The translations under genes were made by a program, and so were the position numbers. The notes under the pieces were generated by a model. The model had not been told where the DNA came from. It was given only the letters and a program-made list of their open reading frames with translations, and made no database searches. A DNA stretch of 64,000 nucleotides from Geosiphon pyriformis (taxonomy: Eukaryota; Glomeromycota; Glomeromycetes; Archaeosporales; Geosiphonaceae), in the NCBI GenBank assembly GCA_016748015.1, contig JAAOMT010000594.1, positions 172,073 to 236,072 of the forward strand. The letters are read 5' to 3'. Positions 35,816-48,308 of this stretch are shown in pieces; positions within the stretch are counted from its first letter, which is position 1, and every line of letters starts with the position of its first letter.

Positions 35816-36624
35816 TATTATAGTAAATTATTTGGGGTTTCAAATCAAATAACAAACTCATAACTTGGTGCTTAAAAACTATTTCCATTGATGATGTTCT
35901 GAAAGTATTGTATCTGAAGGTTTTGATGAAGTCTTTTGTATAATGAACAGAGATTCAATAGTTGTTTTATCCATAGCTTCCCAGACTCGCAAGTCTGTCA
36001 ATTTTTTTCTCGGCTTGGTGGCCAGCAATCCTCTGGTAAGTAATCTGTATTTTCTGTACGTGTTCTACCCACTCGTAGGGGTCTTTTATCAGGCAATTTT
36101 TAATGTCAGTAATCAGCGCTTTTAATCAATTGGTTAGTGCACAATAACAAAATCACAGAAAATAAAGAAAATAAAGAAATCTAAAGAAATAAGCCAAGGC
36201 AATTTGCAGATTAGTATCCTGTTAATAGTTGTGATCAAGAGCTATTGTTCCAGCGTGGTTAAGTATCAATTCCTATTAACATGAAGTGTTGATAGTGAAG
36301 AGTGGATTGAGATATGAAATAATTATTTATTTGATGATTGTGTTTTTAGGCTAAAAATTCTGTGGTATCAATTCTGTTTTTTCTGTTTCTAATACTATTG
36401 CTATATATACATATTTGAGATTCCTCAATTCCTCAATTCCTTGTGACAGAAATTCTGAAATTCCTAGAATCCTGCGATTCCTAATGAGAGGAATTCTGAA
36501 ATTTCTGGAATCCTGCAATTCCTCTGAGAGGAATTCTGGAATTCCACATTTACTACATCTACCTTTAATTGGCTAATATTTACTGACTAATAATACTATA
36601 TTTTCCTATATTCTATGAGTAACA
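35816..36624 (-). repeat. Gypsy LTR (right; original 5' LTR)
   Basis: 809 bp on the minus strand from TGTTAC at 36624 down to a decayed end (TATTAT for TGTTAC on the plus strand, 35816-35821), followed by the primer-binding site and gag start. It has one ~40-bp internal repeat unit fewer than the other two LTRs. Its outer U5 sequence matches the left LTR. Confidence 0.85.
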
Positions 36625-36628
36625 CTAT

Positions 36629-37270
36629 ATAAACAATAAATCTCTTAGCTATAAAAAAACATGTAGAAATCAAGGAAATAAAATAAATAAAATAACAACT
36701 TTCATCTCAATCATTCTCTTATCACTAAATTTCCTTTTCCTACCTTCAAGTATTCGAACATTTTGGGATAAAAAATTACTTGTTGGCATTTACTTACTCT
36801 TTTCCTAAAATGTGTAATTGCAGTATTTAAAGATTATTGAATAAAATGTAACTGAAAAGTACATCTGATACTTGATATTGAATTCTAAAAGTGCTGATGT
36901 GAGGCATAGAATTATACCAATATGTGATTATTTGTTGACAGTATGAACTATTTCTCTATCTTCAAATTCTCTGGTTATTCTTAAAAAGTATAGCAACTGA
37001 GATATTTTATGAGACTGATCTTGCATATTGAATCCATACTTATTTAATTTGCTCTTTGAAGTTAAAATCTCTTTGATTCCTTTTATCACTCTACAATCTT
37101 GTTCTCCTTTGCTATTCATTAGCTTGTTACTTTAATTCGTAATACTGCTATTATAAAATAGTGTTTGCTGTTATTTGTAAATCATTTTTTTTTATAAATT
37201 GTTGCTGTGCTATTTCATAATTGGCTAATTTATATTATTTATAATTTCTATTAAATTTTTGAACTATAAC
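36629..37270. other. Unassigned sequence between two LTR sequences
   Basis: About 640 bp of moderately AT-rich sequence. A 63-codon minus-strand ORF (36928-37119; KGIKEILTSKSKLNKYGF, LLYFLRITREFEDREI) has protein-like composition but no recognised domain or partner exons. It may be a relic of a transposon-encoded protein. Confidence 0.35.
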
Positions 37271-37274
37271 ACTA

Positions 37275-37532
37275 ATAAAAAACCTGGAAATAAGAGTAAA
37301 AATATAAGAATAGCTTATCAGAAAGACATAACTGTTATAATAAACTGGCCATTATATTAAAGAAAAAAATTCATGAAAGAAACCATTAATTAAATCTCTG
37401 TTCATTATACAAAAAACTTAACCAAAATTTTCAGACTTCAAAACCTTCAGAAATTACTAACATTATCAGCTATTGAGTACCAAGTTATGAGTTTGTTATT
37501 TGTTCCAATATTTTAAATAATTATTTATAACA
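37275..37532 (+). repeat. Gypsy LTR relic (variant B)
   Basis: Matches 63120-63356 in order and orientation (AAGAATAGCTTAT, AAACTGGCCATTATA, CATTAATTAAAT, TTATACAAAAAACTTAAC, GTTTGTTATTTGTT) and ends ATAACA at 37532, the decayed GTAACA terminus. What follows is not a primer-binding site, so it is a solo or broken LTR. Confidence 0.65.
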
Positions 37533-37689
37533 AAACATAATAATAATGTCAAAAATAATTTGATTTCAGATATCATTAAAAAATAAACTAGTTTGCTAAA
37601 TATCTGTGCTGTTAATTGTGTAGTAATTTATTTTTTTTATGAGGCTAGATTTTCTAATTGTATATACATATTATTAGTTAAAAATTTTG

Positions 37690-38115
37690 TAATAAAAAAT
37701 TAAGTGATTAATATGGCAGAATTATTGAAAAACGAATTAAGTAATAGATCATTTATTATTAATTTAATTTGGTATTTTGCTAAAGATCACAGATCTGCCA
37801 TAAAACTACTTACAACTAAATTAAAAGTATATTATAAAAAACATAGTTTATTATTATGTGATAGATTTATGATTCCTGTTATAATTAGATTAGTTTCTGT
37901 ATGATTCTATATAATAATTTACAATTTTGGCATCAATCTGAATATTCATGTTTGTTTTGGTCTTTATTCTTGTTTAACTAATATATAATTCAGTTTTTTG
38001 TGTAACTTTCTTGTAGTAAGTAATTTAGGTATATAGTGCTATTTTGATTGGTCCAAGTGGCTAATTACATATAAAAAAAGCATAAATTATACTTAATATA
38101 GAATTTTGTATGATT
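37690..38115 (+). mobile_element. LINE 3' end relic (plus strand)
   Basis: The ORF 37704-37904 (KKHSLLLCDRFMIPVIIRLVSV) follows the same order as the LINE ORF2 C-terminus at 22667-23104 (KNKLIPRDDSIPVAV...). 38030-38110 matches the LINE 3' UTR (TATAGTGCTATTTTGATTGG, AAAAAAGCATAAATTATA) as seen reverse-complemented at 4200-4280. Divergent and broken. Confidence 0.5.
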
Positions 38116-40500
38116 TTAAGTTCTTAGATAGTAATTAAAAAATTAAAAAAAAAAAACCAGTTTTATTAAATAATTAATATAAATAAAATTTTTAATTATT
38201 TAAGTAATTAAAATTTAAGTTAAACAAATTGTTTTAATTTTTAAATGTATTTTTTATTACTATTATTGTATATATATATTTTTAATTATTTTTAACATTT
38301 TTAAAATTTTTGGCATTCTTTAAAATTTTTAATATTTCTGAATTTTTTGGTACATTATTTTTTTAATTTTATTATTTAATTAATTAATATAATATATTAT
38401 TATTATTAATTATTAATTATTTTTTCTATTTTTTTAAAAATAATATTATTGGTCTATAAATAATATAATAAACATAATAATTTTTTAATTCTAAATTATT
38501 GGCTTAATTTAATAAAAAATATTATTAACAAAATAAATTTTTTAGTTAAATAGTAGTTTTTTTATATATTTATATTAACAAATTAAATATTAATATATAA
38601 AATTGGTTATAGTTTTGGTATTTGATAATTTAAATTGGTTTAATTTTTAAATATTTTATAAAGTAATTTATAACTATAATAATATATTAATTTTCATAAA
38701 AAATAATTAAAAAATTTTAACTAAATTAATTCTAATTTTATTAAATAAATTTTTAATTGAAATTAGTTTTAATAACTTTGTTGTTTTTATTTTTTTTTCA
38801 TTAACAAAAATTATAGTTTTTAACATATTTAATAATATTTTTATATATTATTAATCAATAATACAAATTAATTATTTTTTTAATTATAACTTTTTTATAA
38901 AAGTATTTGATATAATTGATTTAAATATTAATTAATTTAAAATTTAATGTTTTAATTTATATAGTTTGGGTTTTTAAAATGAAAATTAAATTTAATTATT
39001 TATATAGTTTGGGTTTTTAAAATGAAAATTAAATTTAATTATTAGTTTATAAAAATTAATTTCTAAATTTATTAATAACTTAAAATCTGAAATTTTAGTA
39101 TTTATTTTTAAAAAAATTTAATACTAAAACTAAAAATAAATAAATATTAATTAATAAAAGTTTTATATTATTTAATAATAATAATAATATTGTTAATTAT
39201 ATTAAAATAGTTAATATTATTGTAATTATATTAAATTGTATTAATTTTTTTAATTTGTAATTTAGATTTAATAATCTTAAATAATATAAATAATTCTATG
39301 ATAATATTTGCAAATACAGATTTTTGGTCATTTTTATTAATAAAAATTTTTTTATTTAATTGAGTTAATTTTGTATTAATATTTATTATTTTATTTATAG
39401 CAAAATTAATAATTTAATTATAAGTGGCTTCTTATTTTACAGATTTAAAATTTTAGAGAAAAATAATAACAACTTGTAAATTAACAGAATAATAAAAATA
39501 ACTTGTCATAAAATACTGTTTTTTTATTTTTTAATAAATTAATTTAAAATTTAAATAATAGTATAGTATTTTTTTTATTTAGTAAAAAATTTAAATAAAT
39601 TATTTAAAATAAATAATAATAATAAATTTGTTATTTTATTTAATAATATTATTAATTTGGTTTTACAATTAAATAAACAATATATTTAAATTACAAAATT
39701 TTTTAAAAAAAGTAGTTTTAAAAACATTAAAATTTGTAAATCTTATAATAAAATGTTGGTATTATAAATTAACAGTTTTTATATAACTTAAAAAATATTT
39801 TAATTATTTACAATATTTGTTTTTTTAACTTTAATAATATATAAATAAAATAATTAAAACAACTAATAAAAATAAACTGGTAAAATAAAATAACAAAAAA
39901 ATATATTAATAGAATAGAATTTAAAACTAATAAAATAAAAATAACAAAAAAATATTAATATAATAAAATTTAAAACTTGTAATAAATTTATAATAATTAA
40001 AACAATTAGTTATTAAGCAATAATTAATTTAAAAAGAAGTATTTTTCAAATAAAATTGTTATTTTTGTAAAATAAAGTATTTAATTTAATATAATTTAAA
40101 AGCAATAATAATAATTAATATAAATATTTTTAAAAATTTGAAGTCAATTATTATAATTTAATTGTTTATTTAAATTAAATATAGCTTTTAAAATAATAAT
40201 AAAATTAATTTTTTGGTAATTTATTATTTATATTTATTAGTTAAATAACAGAATCTTAATTATCAAATGTAAAAAAGTTTTTTATTTTTTTTATTAATGT
40301 TTAATAAAAATAGATAAACAAATAAAATTTATTTTTAAAACATTAAAACTAATGTTTTAATTTAAAAAGGAACGCATTTAAATTTAAATCGACAATTAAA
40401 TCAGCACATGTACAATTATTATGTACATATAATTATTTTTTGTAACAAAAAAAATAAAAATCGTTAAAAATGTTTATTGGTTTAAAATTATTTCTAATTT
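38116..40500. other. AT-rich block without genes; contains a 43-bp tandem duplication
   Basis: Nearly pure A/T sequence with hardly any CG. 38955-39042 is a two-copy tandem repeat with a 43-bp period (core TATAGTTTGGGTTTTTAAAA). No coding potential or RNA gene seen. Composition changes to gene-like around 40380-40500. Confidence 0.65.
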
Positions 40501-41187
40501 TTATGTACAAAGGAGTAACCCATTCGCATTTAAAAATTCCTATTGAATGATTGCGAAAAATCAAAATATAAAAAGTGAATATATATAAGTGATCATTGTC
40601 ATTTCTGCGAAAATAAGATATATCCCTAAATAATAGATTAGTTCTACTCCTTTATCTTTCTGTTTGGAATGAAATAATCATTTCTAACTTAACTCGAGAA
40701 TTATGGTTTTTTAACAATTAAAGAGAAAAGCCATAAGCTAAGTCTATCTAACAAAGGACATTTAATTCTCGTAGCTGACGCCAAAAGTGAATTTTATTAT
40801 ATTTTTGGCCTCTTTGTTCTTTTTTCAACCAAATTCAGGGAAACATTGTAAATAAAAATAAAATAAAAAAGGGGACAAGAATAAAAAAAAAGAAACAGCT
40901 CATTAACGGATAGGTGGCAAATCTGAGATAAAAATAATACGTTACACAAGGAAATGCTTTGATTGGATGAGGTGCTTTTAATCGTCAAACTGAAAATAAT
41001 GATATATATATGCTAATAATAATTAAAATGTGAAGACGTGTCGTCATCGTCGTTGTTGTAGTAGGGTGGTGATGTTGATGGTGGTGGTGGTGGTGGTGGT
41101 ATTCGAAAAAGGGAACCAAGAAATTGACAAAACTGATGAAAAGTTTATTCGATTGGAATGAAAGGTCTCCTTCATTTTTAAAAAAGT
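40501..41187. other. 3' flank of the CCCH gene
   Basis: About 690 bp downstream of the minus-strand zinc-finger gene. Composition is moderate, and a (GGT)n run lies at 41078-41098. Likely 3' UTR plus spacer. The 63-codon ORF at 40797-40988 has no motif. Confidence 0.4.
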
Positions 41188-43217
41188 CTAGCCCAAATTC
41201 CTGAATATTGCCAATCTCTTACCCCGATTTTGACCAAGGATGGGTATTAGCTCGGATGGCGTGAAGCCGGTATTCATGATAACATTTCGTTGCCCACGCA
41301 TATCAAAACCATTCACGGTCAAAGCATTTGGTCGTTCGGGTTTTTCGATTTGACGTGTGGTAGCGGATGTTGCACGTTTCCTAGAGGTTCGGTCAGCAGT
41401 AACATTGGAACTAATAATTGAAGCTGAAGACGTGCCCCGAATCTCGGAATGAAGATTTTTCTCATCAGAATCTACGACATCATTAAGAAGTGTATGCAAA
41501 AAAGGTGGAGTGTATCCGGGTTTGGTCTGAATGATAAAAGAATCTTGGTCATCTTCCTCATCGTCATCAGACTCATCATTATCATCGTATTCGTCATCAC
41601 CAAGCTCACCATCCAGATCTCTCTTTTGGGTAGAGACAAAACTGCCAACACTTGGGGACAGGGCACAGGTGTTGTTCATGGCATCTTGAAAAGAGACGGA
41701 TGGTGAAATCGCTTCAGGTGAGTAAGTAACTTGACCAGAGAAATAGGCGTCGGTAAAGGCTCGAAGGGTTTCATTGTTACCCGACGACGACGACGACAAT
41801 GATTTTGACTCTGGGACTAATAGTGCGGAGACAGGGGAATTTGAGGCAAAATCGCCATCGTTTTTGTATGTTCCGTATAAGCCAGGATCACTTTTAAACT
41901 TGCTCAACTCCTTTGCCTTGAGGTTAGAAGATGAATGAGTTTTTAGGGAATCTTTTGGACTATCAACGCTATTTCGACGCTTATTCATGAGGAGACGTTC
42001 TTTGTCGTTGTGGATAAAACAACATCGCTTTCCGTAGGGACAAGTTCCATTTTGCCAAAAAGTTTTACAGATCTCAGTCTTATACTTTGGATGATGTTGG
42101 ACTTTGCGTAGTTCATTTTCGGCATGAGCAAATTGACATTTATTGCCATAACTGAAATGAGGAATGGAATGTATTAATAACGTGGATAATGATAACGATA
42201 AAACGTGGAAATAGTTTTATAAACAGACGACACATACCGGCATGAACCTTTTTCTTCCCAATTACGACACATTTCCGTTTTGTACAAGGTAGCCTTCTTT
42301 TGTTCCTTCTCCATTTCTATGGTAATAGATTTATCGGATTGATCAGATGGGGATTCGGACATGGTAGTGAGATCACTGTCACGACGAATCTTTTGGAGTC
42401 TTTGACCCACCATCTCCTCGGTAAGAAGAGGCGGAGGAGGGGGTTGTAGATCTATAATAGCGGGATTGATAGAATTACCAAGGAAAGAAACACGATTTTG
42501 CGGTACATTGTTGAATTGGTGTGAAGTGGCACGTAATTTGTTGATGAAGACTTTTTGTTTCGCCAACAAGGCCTCCGCAATATCATAACATTTCTCGGGG
42601 GAGTCATCAAAAAACTGGGATTGCTCGTTAAAGGACCAACCAGTTGCAGGTGTCGAACATCTTGAGGTCGCGGTAGAGTTTGAGGTAACAGTTGTAGGAG
42701 TAGTCAAATCCTCGACAGATGACCAAGCAGAAGGGGTGATTAAAGGTTTTGGAAATGTAGCACCATACAATTTATTTGATGAATCGTTGAGAGACAATTC
42801 TCCATCGACAGGATTTGAAAGTTCATCAAGATTCCTATTATGACGAGGAAGGTGATTAAAAGAACCACCACCATTCACCAAATGATCATAATATAGAGAA
42901 CCAATAGAAGCATTTGAAGGGTTGGACGCGTAAAAATCAGCCTGAGGATCAGCACCACCAAATTCGATCAAAGATTTTATGGCAGTAGCACGTGGTTCCC
43001 AAGCTATACCAGTTTCAAATTTGCGGATCGCATTATTCATGGTAATTGACCTTGCGACCGGCGCATAAACTTGTTGAGAGATTGATGTGTAAGAGTTAAA
43101 TTTATTGGTTGCCGAGAGGTTGACAAGACAACGACGTTGTTGTTGTTGTTGTTGTTGAAATTCTTCGAGGCGCGACGCCGAACGAAGAATATCTCCTTTA
43201 CGAACCAAGGTTGACAT
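41188..43217 (-). CDS. Tandem CCCH zinc-finger mRNA-binding protein (TTP/Zfs1/Cth family)
   Basis: Proteins of this family bind AU-rich elements in 3' UTRs and recruit deadenylation and decay machinery. Two exons, 43217-42238 and 42151-41188, join in frame (647 residues). Two C-X8-C-X5-C-X3-H fingers (residues about 315-380), each led by YKTEMC or YKTEIC, are separated by the 18-residue linker that defines TTP-type proteins. The intron splits the first finger between its second and third Cys. The N-terminus has a Gln run (about residue 20) and long Ser/Asn-rich regions; a PPPPP stretch and Ser-Pro sites precede the fingers. An acidic run ([19 protein letters not shown]) lies in the C-terminal half. 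The ATG at 43217 is chosen over an upstream ATG at 43322 because it begins the compact [10 protein letters not shown] sequence. A GTAAGA at 41217 could be an additional donor changing the last residues. Confidence 0.85.
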
Positions 43218-43953
43218 AATAATAATGTGAAATAAATTTCGTGAAAAAAATTTACAGTTTTTCAAAAAAAGATAAACAAAGGTAAGGAGAAGAGAGGAGA
43301 CGAGAGGTTGGGAAGCAAACAAGTATATGTATATATATATAGAAAATTTCCTGAGGCACAGTAGTCTGATAAACCGAAAAAAAATTTATATATATTGAAA
43401 ATTTTTAGCGTGGACGCAGTTTTGAGTCACACGGAATTCTATACCAGATTTTAAAGTTGAATCGTAAAGTTTTTGTCAAAAGGTAATAGGAAGAAGAAGA
43501 AAGACTAACTACCTGGTGGGAATATATGTGAATAATGTATTTTAAAAGAAGTTTGCAAGAGTGTATATATAAGTTAATAAATATATCAGAAATATTCCTG
43601 TTTCTTGTTTCGTTTTAGGCTTGACCACCACGTTTATCAAAACTTTACGTGTCACTTTATTTGGTAAATTTTTATCGAGACACGTCGATAATAATAAAGT
43701 GTGTTTATTTTTTTTTTATTTTTTATTTTCCTAAACTGGGGAAAAGTGTGCAAAGGAAAAGACTATACAAAAAAGAGGTTTAAGCGCGTGAAAGAGTCGG
43801 GAGAGGAAGAAGGGAGGGAGAGGAGAGGGGAGGGGGGAGGGGAGGAAGGAGGAAGAGGGTAGAGAAAATATTTGGAACCAAGAAACAAAATAAGGCAACG
43901 AGTTTCTTCTAATATTTACAAAAAAAAGAAAAACACCTTCTTCGAATAGTGTG

Positions 43954-44008
<55 letters not shown>

Positions 44009-44640
44009 CGAGAAAGTGATTATTATTATTTTTTTTTTTGGTGAAAGATATATAAAAAAAGAGGATTTTTGATAAATGGAATGTTGACAAGATACGTAAT
44101 AATAGCGTAGGGGTTTTTAGTTTTTTTTAATTCTGATATGATGATGATAGTGACTATGACGACAATATGTCGGTTAAAAAAATTTGGTTCAAAAAAGTCT
44201 ATTATTATTTATGAAATATGGAAATAATACGAGAAGATAAAAAAAAAATTTTATTTTTTCAGAAAAAAACGTGGAAATCACGTAAACTTGAAAACTTTTG
44301 ATAAAGAAAGGGAATAAAGGGGGAGGGTAAAGAAAAAAGAAAATCAGACAAGGCGAAGTGAGAATGGAGAGAGATTTATAGGAAAACAAATTTAATTATT
44401 ATTATTATTATTACTATTATAATTCGAGTAGTAATAGTAGTGGTGGTAGTAATAGTAATAGTAATAGTAATAGTAATAGTGGTGGTTGTTGTTGTTGTTG
44501 TTGTTGTTTTGTTTTGTTTGTTTTGTTTTGTTTTGTTTTGTTTTGTTTTGTTGTTATTTAACCTTTTGATCAAGAAAAAACCAAATAATGGGTGGCGTCT
44601 GTAGTTAAATCCATAAGTGGTAACCAAAGGCATGAAATCT
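43218..44640. promoter_or_regulatory. Upstream/leader region of the CCCH gene with homopolymer and simple repeats
   Basis: No gene. Purine-rich tracts (43790-43860), an uninterrupted run of 54 A at 43954-44007, (TTA)n at 44393-44411, TAG/TAA triplets at 44420-44480, GTT triplets at 44484-44508 and (TTTTG)n at about 44506-44551. ORFs in this stretch are translations of the repeats. Probably a long 5' leader and promoter of the minus-strand gene. Confidence 0.5.
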
Positions 44641-44780
44641 TAAAAACTTTCTAGTATTAATGCTTGCTTTCTGGAACCTATTATAATAAGATCCCTGTTA
44701 TTTCGAAAAAAATTAAGTAAACGTCAAAAAGATACTAGGGAAGAATGAATAGAATGAATGAATGAATGAATGAATCAATC

Positions 44781-44816
<36 letters not shown>

Positions 44817-44859
44817 TTTGAGAGTGAGAAAAAATAAAAATTTTCTCTCTGATCTAAAT

Positions 44860-44907
<48 letters not shown>

Positions 44908-45647
44908 NNNNNNNNNNNNNNNNNNNNTTTTGAAATTTCCAAAAAAAAATTAATATAATATAATATAATATAATATAATAAAAACTGTGAGGGTGTAACA
45001 CTTGAAACATTTTCTTCTGTTTTTGATCTACCCATTCAATATCTATATGCAAGCAATAGATAATAAACAAACTTTATATTTATATTAAGGGTTTTTTTTT
45101 CACTTTCACTTTTACTTTTACTTTCTCTTGTATAACTATAATTCCGTTTTATTCACTTATATATATTTTTTATTTATTTATTTATTTATTTATTTTGAAG
45201 ATTATAAGATCTGACACATCATGCATGTTTAATTTACGAACTTTTTTAAACTATTATTTTATACATGATTATTTTATACTATAATAAAAAGTTTTTTTTA
45301 CGGTTTTTTCTAGTTAGTTAGTTAGAATTTTTACTTACGATAAGGTGACCTGACCCTTGACCAGCATTGCATATTTTTCAAGCATCCATGTAAAAAAGCA
45401 TAACGTATCAGAAATATTGTATGTTAGTTTTATTAGTTAACATTTATTATCAAGATTCAACATTAAGATTTTTGGTTATAAAATGGTGTTCAAAAAATAG
45501 TATTCGAGAATTTATAACAAGTTTTTTGAATGCTTTTAAAAAAAATAAATTTTGAATGTTAATTATTATTATTATTATTATTACTAAGTAACATTTTGTT
45601 TCTATTACATTTGTCAATAGAAATTTTTTCAGATCAAGTATTTGTTA

Positions 45648-45713
<66 letters not shown>

Positions 45714-46294
45714 GATTGTGATTAATTTCATTAATGTAAAAAAAAATTACAATATTTAAGTCAATCGTTAAATAGATCGACTGTTGATCCTAAAATACAT
45801 AACACTATTGATAAATAGCAACGTGTTAAAATGCCAAAAGATTTAATTCCCGCTAAAGAGACAAAGTTCACACACATATTATCAATTACCATTTTGAATA
45901 ATCCCTTGTCAAAAAATTGTACATTTATTTATTTATTTATTTAATTGAAAAGAAAGAGGAAAGGAAAGGAAAGGAAAGAGAAGGAAAGGGAAGGGAAGGG
46001 TTAGGGGGGGGGGGGGTTGAAGTAATAAAGAATAAATAAAAAATTAAACAAGAATTAAACCGAATAAAAATGATCATCTCCGTTGGGGAACCTTAAATTG
46101 ATCCCAGTGGTGCATATGAATTAGGATGGTGATTGGGTTATCTTATAGTTTTTTTTTGTTTTTTTACGCACGCGTTTTCTTTTAACTCGATTGTTAATTT
46201 TGATCGTGCTTTTAGGTATCTTTGTTATTGTAATACCAACTAATTTACTTACTTGGCACTTGAACACACACACGCACACGCACACATACACACA

Positions 46295-46328
<34 letters not shown>

Positions 46329-47921
46329 GACAAATAGTAAATATGTTTTTATGGCTTATAAAAAATTAAGCCATTACAATTGTGAAACTTTTGAACACAA
46401 GAGAATAAAAATAAAAAAAATCTCCTTGACCAGGGCCGCTATTTAGTAAAAAAAAAATTATCGTTTCACCGCATCACCCTCCATCATCATCATCATTGCA
46501 TCAATCGAGATAAAATTGAAAATTGAAAAAAAAAAAAAAAGACTGGGAAATTTTTTTTTTTTTTAATTTTTACTTGGTTATGATAATGATTCGATTATAA
46601 TCTTAAGGCAACAATATATTTAATGTTTATTTTATATATATTTATTAATCATTATTAGCTAATAACTAGGAAATTTTTTTTTTTTCTTGAAAGAATAAAC
46701 CTATTTATGGTACTTGAACACACACAAGATCCTGGGTAAATATAAACAATTAAAAAACTTCTAAAAAAGATATTTCGCACATTCTTCTTGCAGATCTTTT
46801 GAGAAAAAGAATTAATCAAAATGAATGAACGAAAATGAAATGAGAGCAAAGAGGATGAAAAAAGAAATTGAGTGAGTGGGTGTGTGTAAGTGAGTTAACG
46901 TATTTATTGGTTATAAAACATGAGATTCTGGACTTTTTTTTAATTTTTTAATTTTTTTATATCAAATATTATTTTGTGTTTGTTTCTACGTCAGGTGTTA
47001 CTTATTAGTTAAATAGGGGAGGGGGGTTTTTTTATACTTTAATTCTTGTTATTGTTAATATTTGTAGTGATCATGAACACGATTGATTTTTAGTATTTTA
47101 GCATATTTTTTGATGGTTATTTTTTTACTTATTTTAGTATGAATGACATGCTAAATATTTATATATATATATATATATATATTTATGTGTGTGTGTGTAT
47201 ATATATATAAATGTGTGCATATGTATCATGTATCATGTACATTTATATATGTTGGAAAAAAAACAAACCCAAAATTATCCGATACAATTGCCCACCAAAA
47301 AAAGTACCCATGTTTAACAACAACGATATTTTTTTACTTGGAAAAAAAAAACTTTTTTTTTTTTTTCATTCTCTCTCTTCCGGAATAATCCAAGAATTAT
47401 TAACATGTACCGAGTATCATTTACAATTTTGGAAATCAATTTCAAAAAGTTTAATTCAATTGAAACTCTTTTTAAAATGCTTTTTAACCATAATTATTGT
47501 TGAAGTTACCAATTCTATCCTATTCTATTTTTATTGTATTGTATTCTATTCTATCCCTGTGCTATCCTAATCTATCCTATCTTATCCTAACTTATCCTAA
47601 CTTATCCTTTAAAAAAATAGTGGCTCATGAAATCAACATAATATAATTTAAGCTTAATATTTTTCCCTTTAATTATTTATTATTGTTATTGTTATTGTTA
47701 TTGTTATTGTTGTTGTTGTTGTTGTTGTGGTTTTTGTTATTCCTTCCTATTTACCTTTAATTTTGTTCTTGAATTCATATCAACGAAATAAAGAAATTTC
47801 CTTTGATGTCATATTAAGAATTAGTGTACCAATCAAACAACTCATTTCAACCTTTGATTGATGCCAGGGGTAAGTTTCTTATTAATCCCTTGGCTATTAT
47901 TATTATTATTATTACTACTAT

Positions 47922-47975
<54 letters not shown>

Positions 47976-48300
47976 TACTACCACTACTACTACTACTGCT
48001 TGAATCTCGTTCGCTGTACATGCTGCAAAACTCAGCTGCCAAATTTCCAATTATGCGTGTAACTCGATAGAAAATTAGTTAATTCCAACAATTAGAAACG
48101 CCTTTCTAACCATAATTTATTTTTTTGCTTTTTGTTTTTTGCCATTTCCAGACAAATTTAGTTCCGTATCATCAAAAACCCTGAACAAAGGAAAAAAGCC
48201 TTTTTTTTTTTTTCGTCTTTTTTGGTCTTGGGGATTTTTCAATATTATTATTATCTAACGCCACTATGTAAAAATTAAAATTCTGTGGCTTTCTTTCTTT
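44641..48300. repeat. Microsatellite-rich intergenic region
   Basis: No supported gene in ~3.7 kb. Repeats seen: (GAAT)n 44748-44775, (GATT)7 44783-44812, poly-T flanking the N gap, (TAATA)n 44951-44981, (TTTA)n 45165-45195, (ATT)~22 45648-45713, (AAGGA)-type 45957-46000, 13 G at 46004-46016, (CATA)/(CACA) 46264-46326, AT/GT 47159-47202, (TATCC/TATCTTATCC) 47510-47606, (TTATTG)/(GTT) 47686-47730 and (ACT)n 47913-47998. ORFs there (poly-Ser, poly-Val, poly-Leu) are artefacts of the triplet repeats. Confidence 0.7.
44908..44927. other. Assembly gap (20 N) inside a poly-T run
   Basis: Twenty N follow at least 39 T (44869-44907) and precede TTTT. The gap size is probably nominal; the true poly-T length is unknown. 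Confidence 0.95.
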
Positions 48301-48308
48301 ATTGTATT

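Larger units (their letters stand above)
25688..36628 (-). mobile_element. Ty3/gypsy element with inverted internal region, flanked by a 4-bp target duplication CTAT
   Basis: CTAT occurs at 25688-25691 directly before an LTR and at 36625-36628 directly after another LTR. Inside, in plus-strand order: LTR(-) 25692-26539; rest of gag and pol (+) 26540-34596; LTR(+) 34597-35442; first 103 codons of gag (-) 35443-35753; primer site (-) about 35798-35815; LTR(-) 35816-36624. The two gag parts abut LTR ends within the same codon phase and with a 4-bp repeat (ACGC / ATGC). This is what results when an antisense LTR inserts into gag and then recombines with the 3' LTR, flipping the segment between them. 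The element is dead: many stops and lost catalytic residues. Strand is given as that of the 5' LTR and gag start. Confidence 0.85.

Noticed and set aside
25692-36624. Simple nested insertion (one element inside another) without inversion
   Set aside because: It would not explain why the two gag parts fit in codon phase on opposite strands, share a 4-bp repeat, and why the outer LTR ends match each other.
43731-44090. 119-codon Phe-rich ORF
   Set aside because: Translation of the 54-A run and purine-rich tracts on the opposite strand.
47842-48070. Poly-Ser, poly-Val and poly-Leu proteins
   Set aside because: Translations of an (ACT)n microsatellite in three frames.
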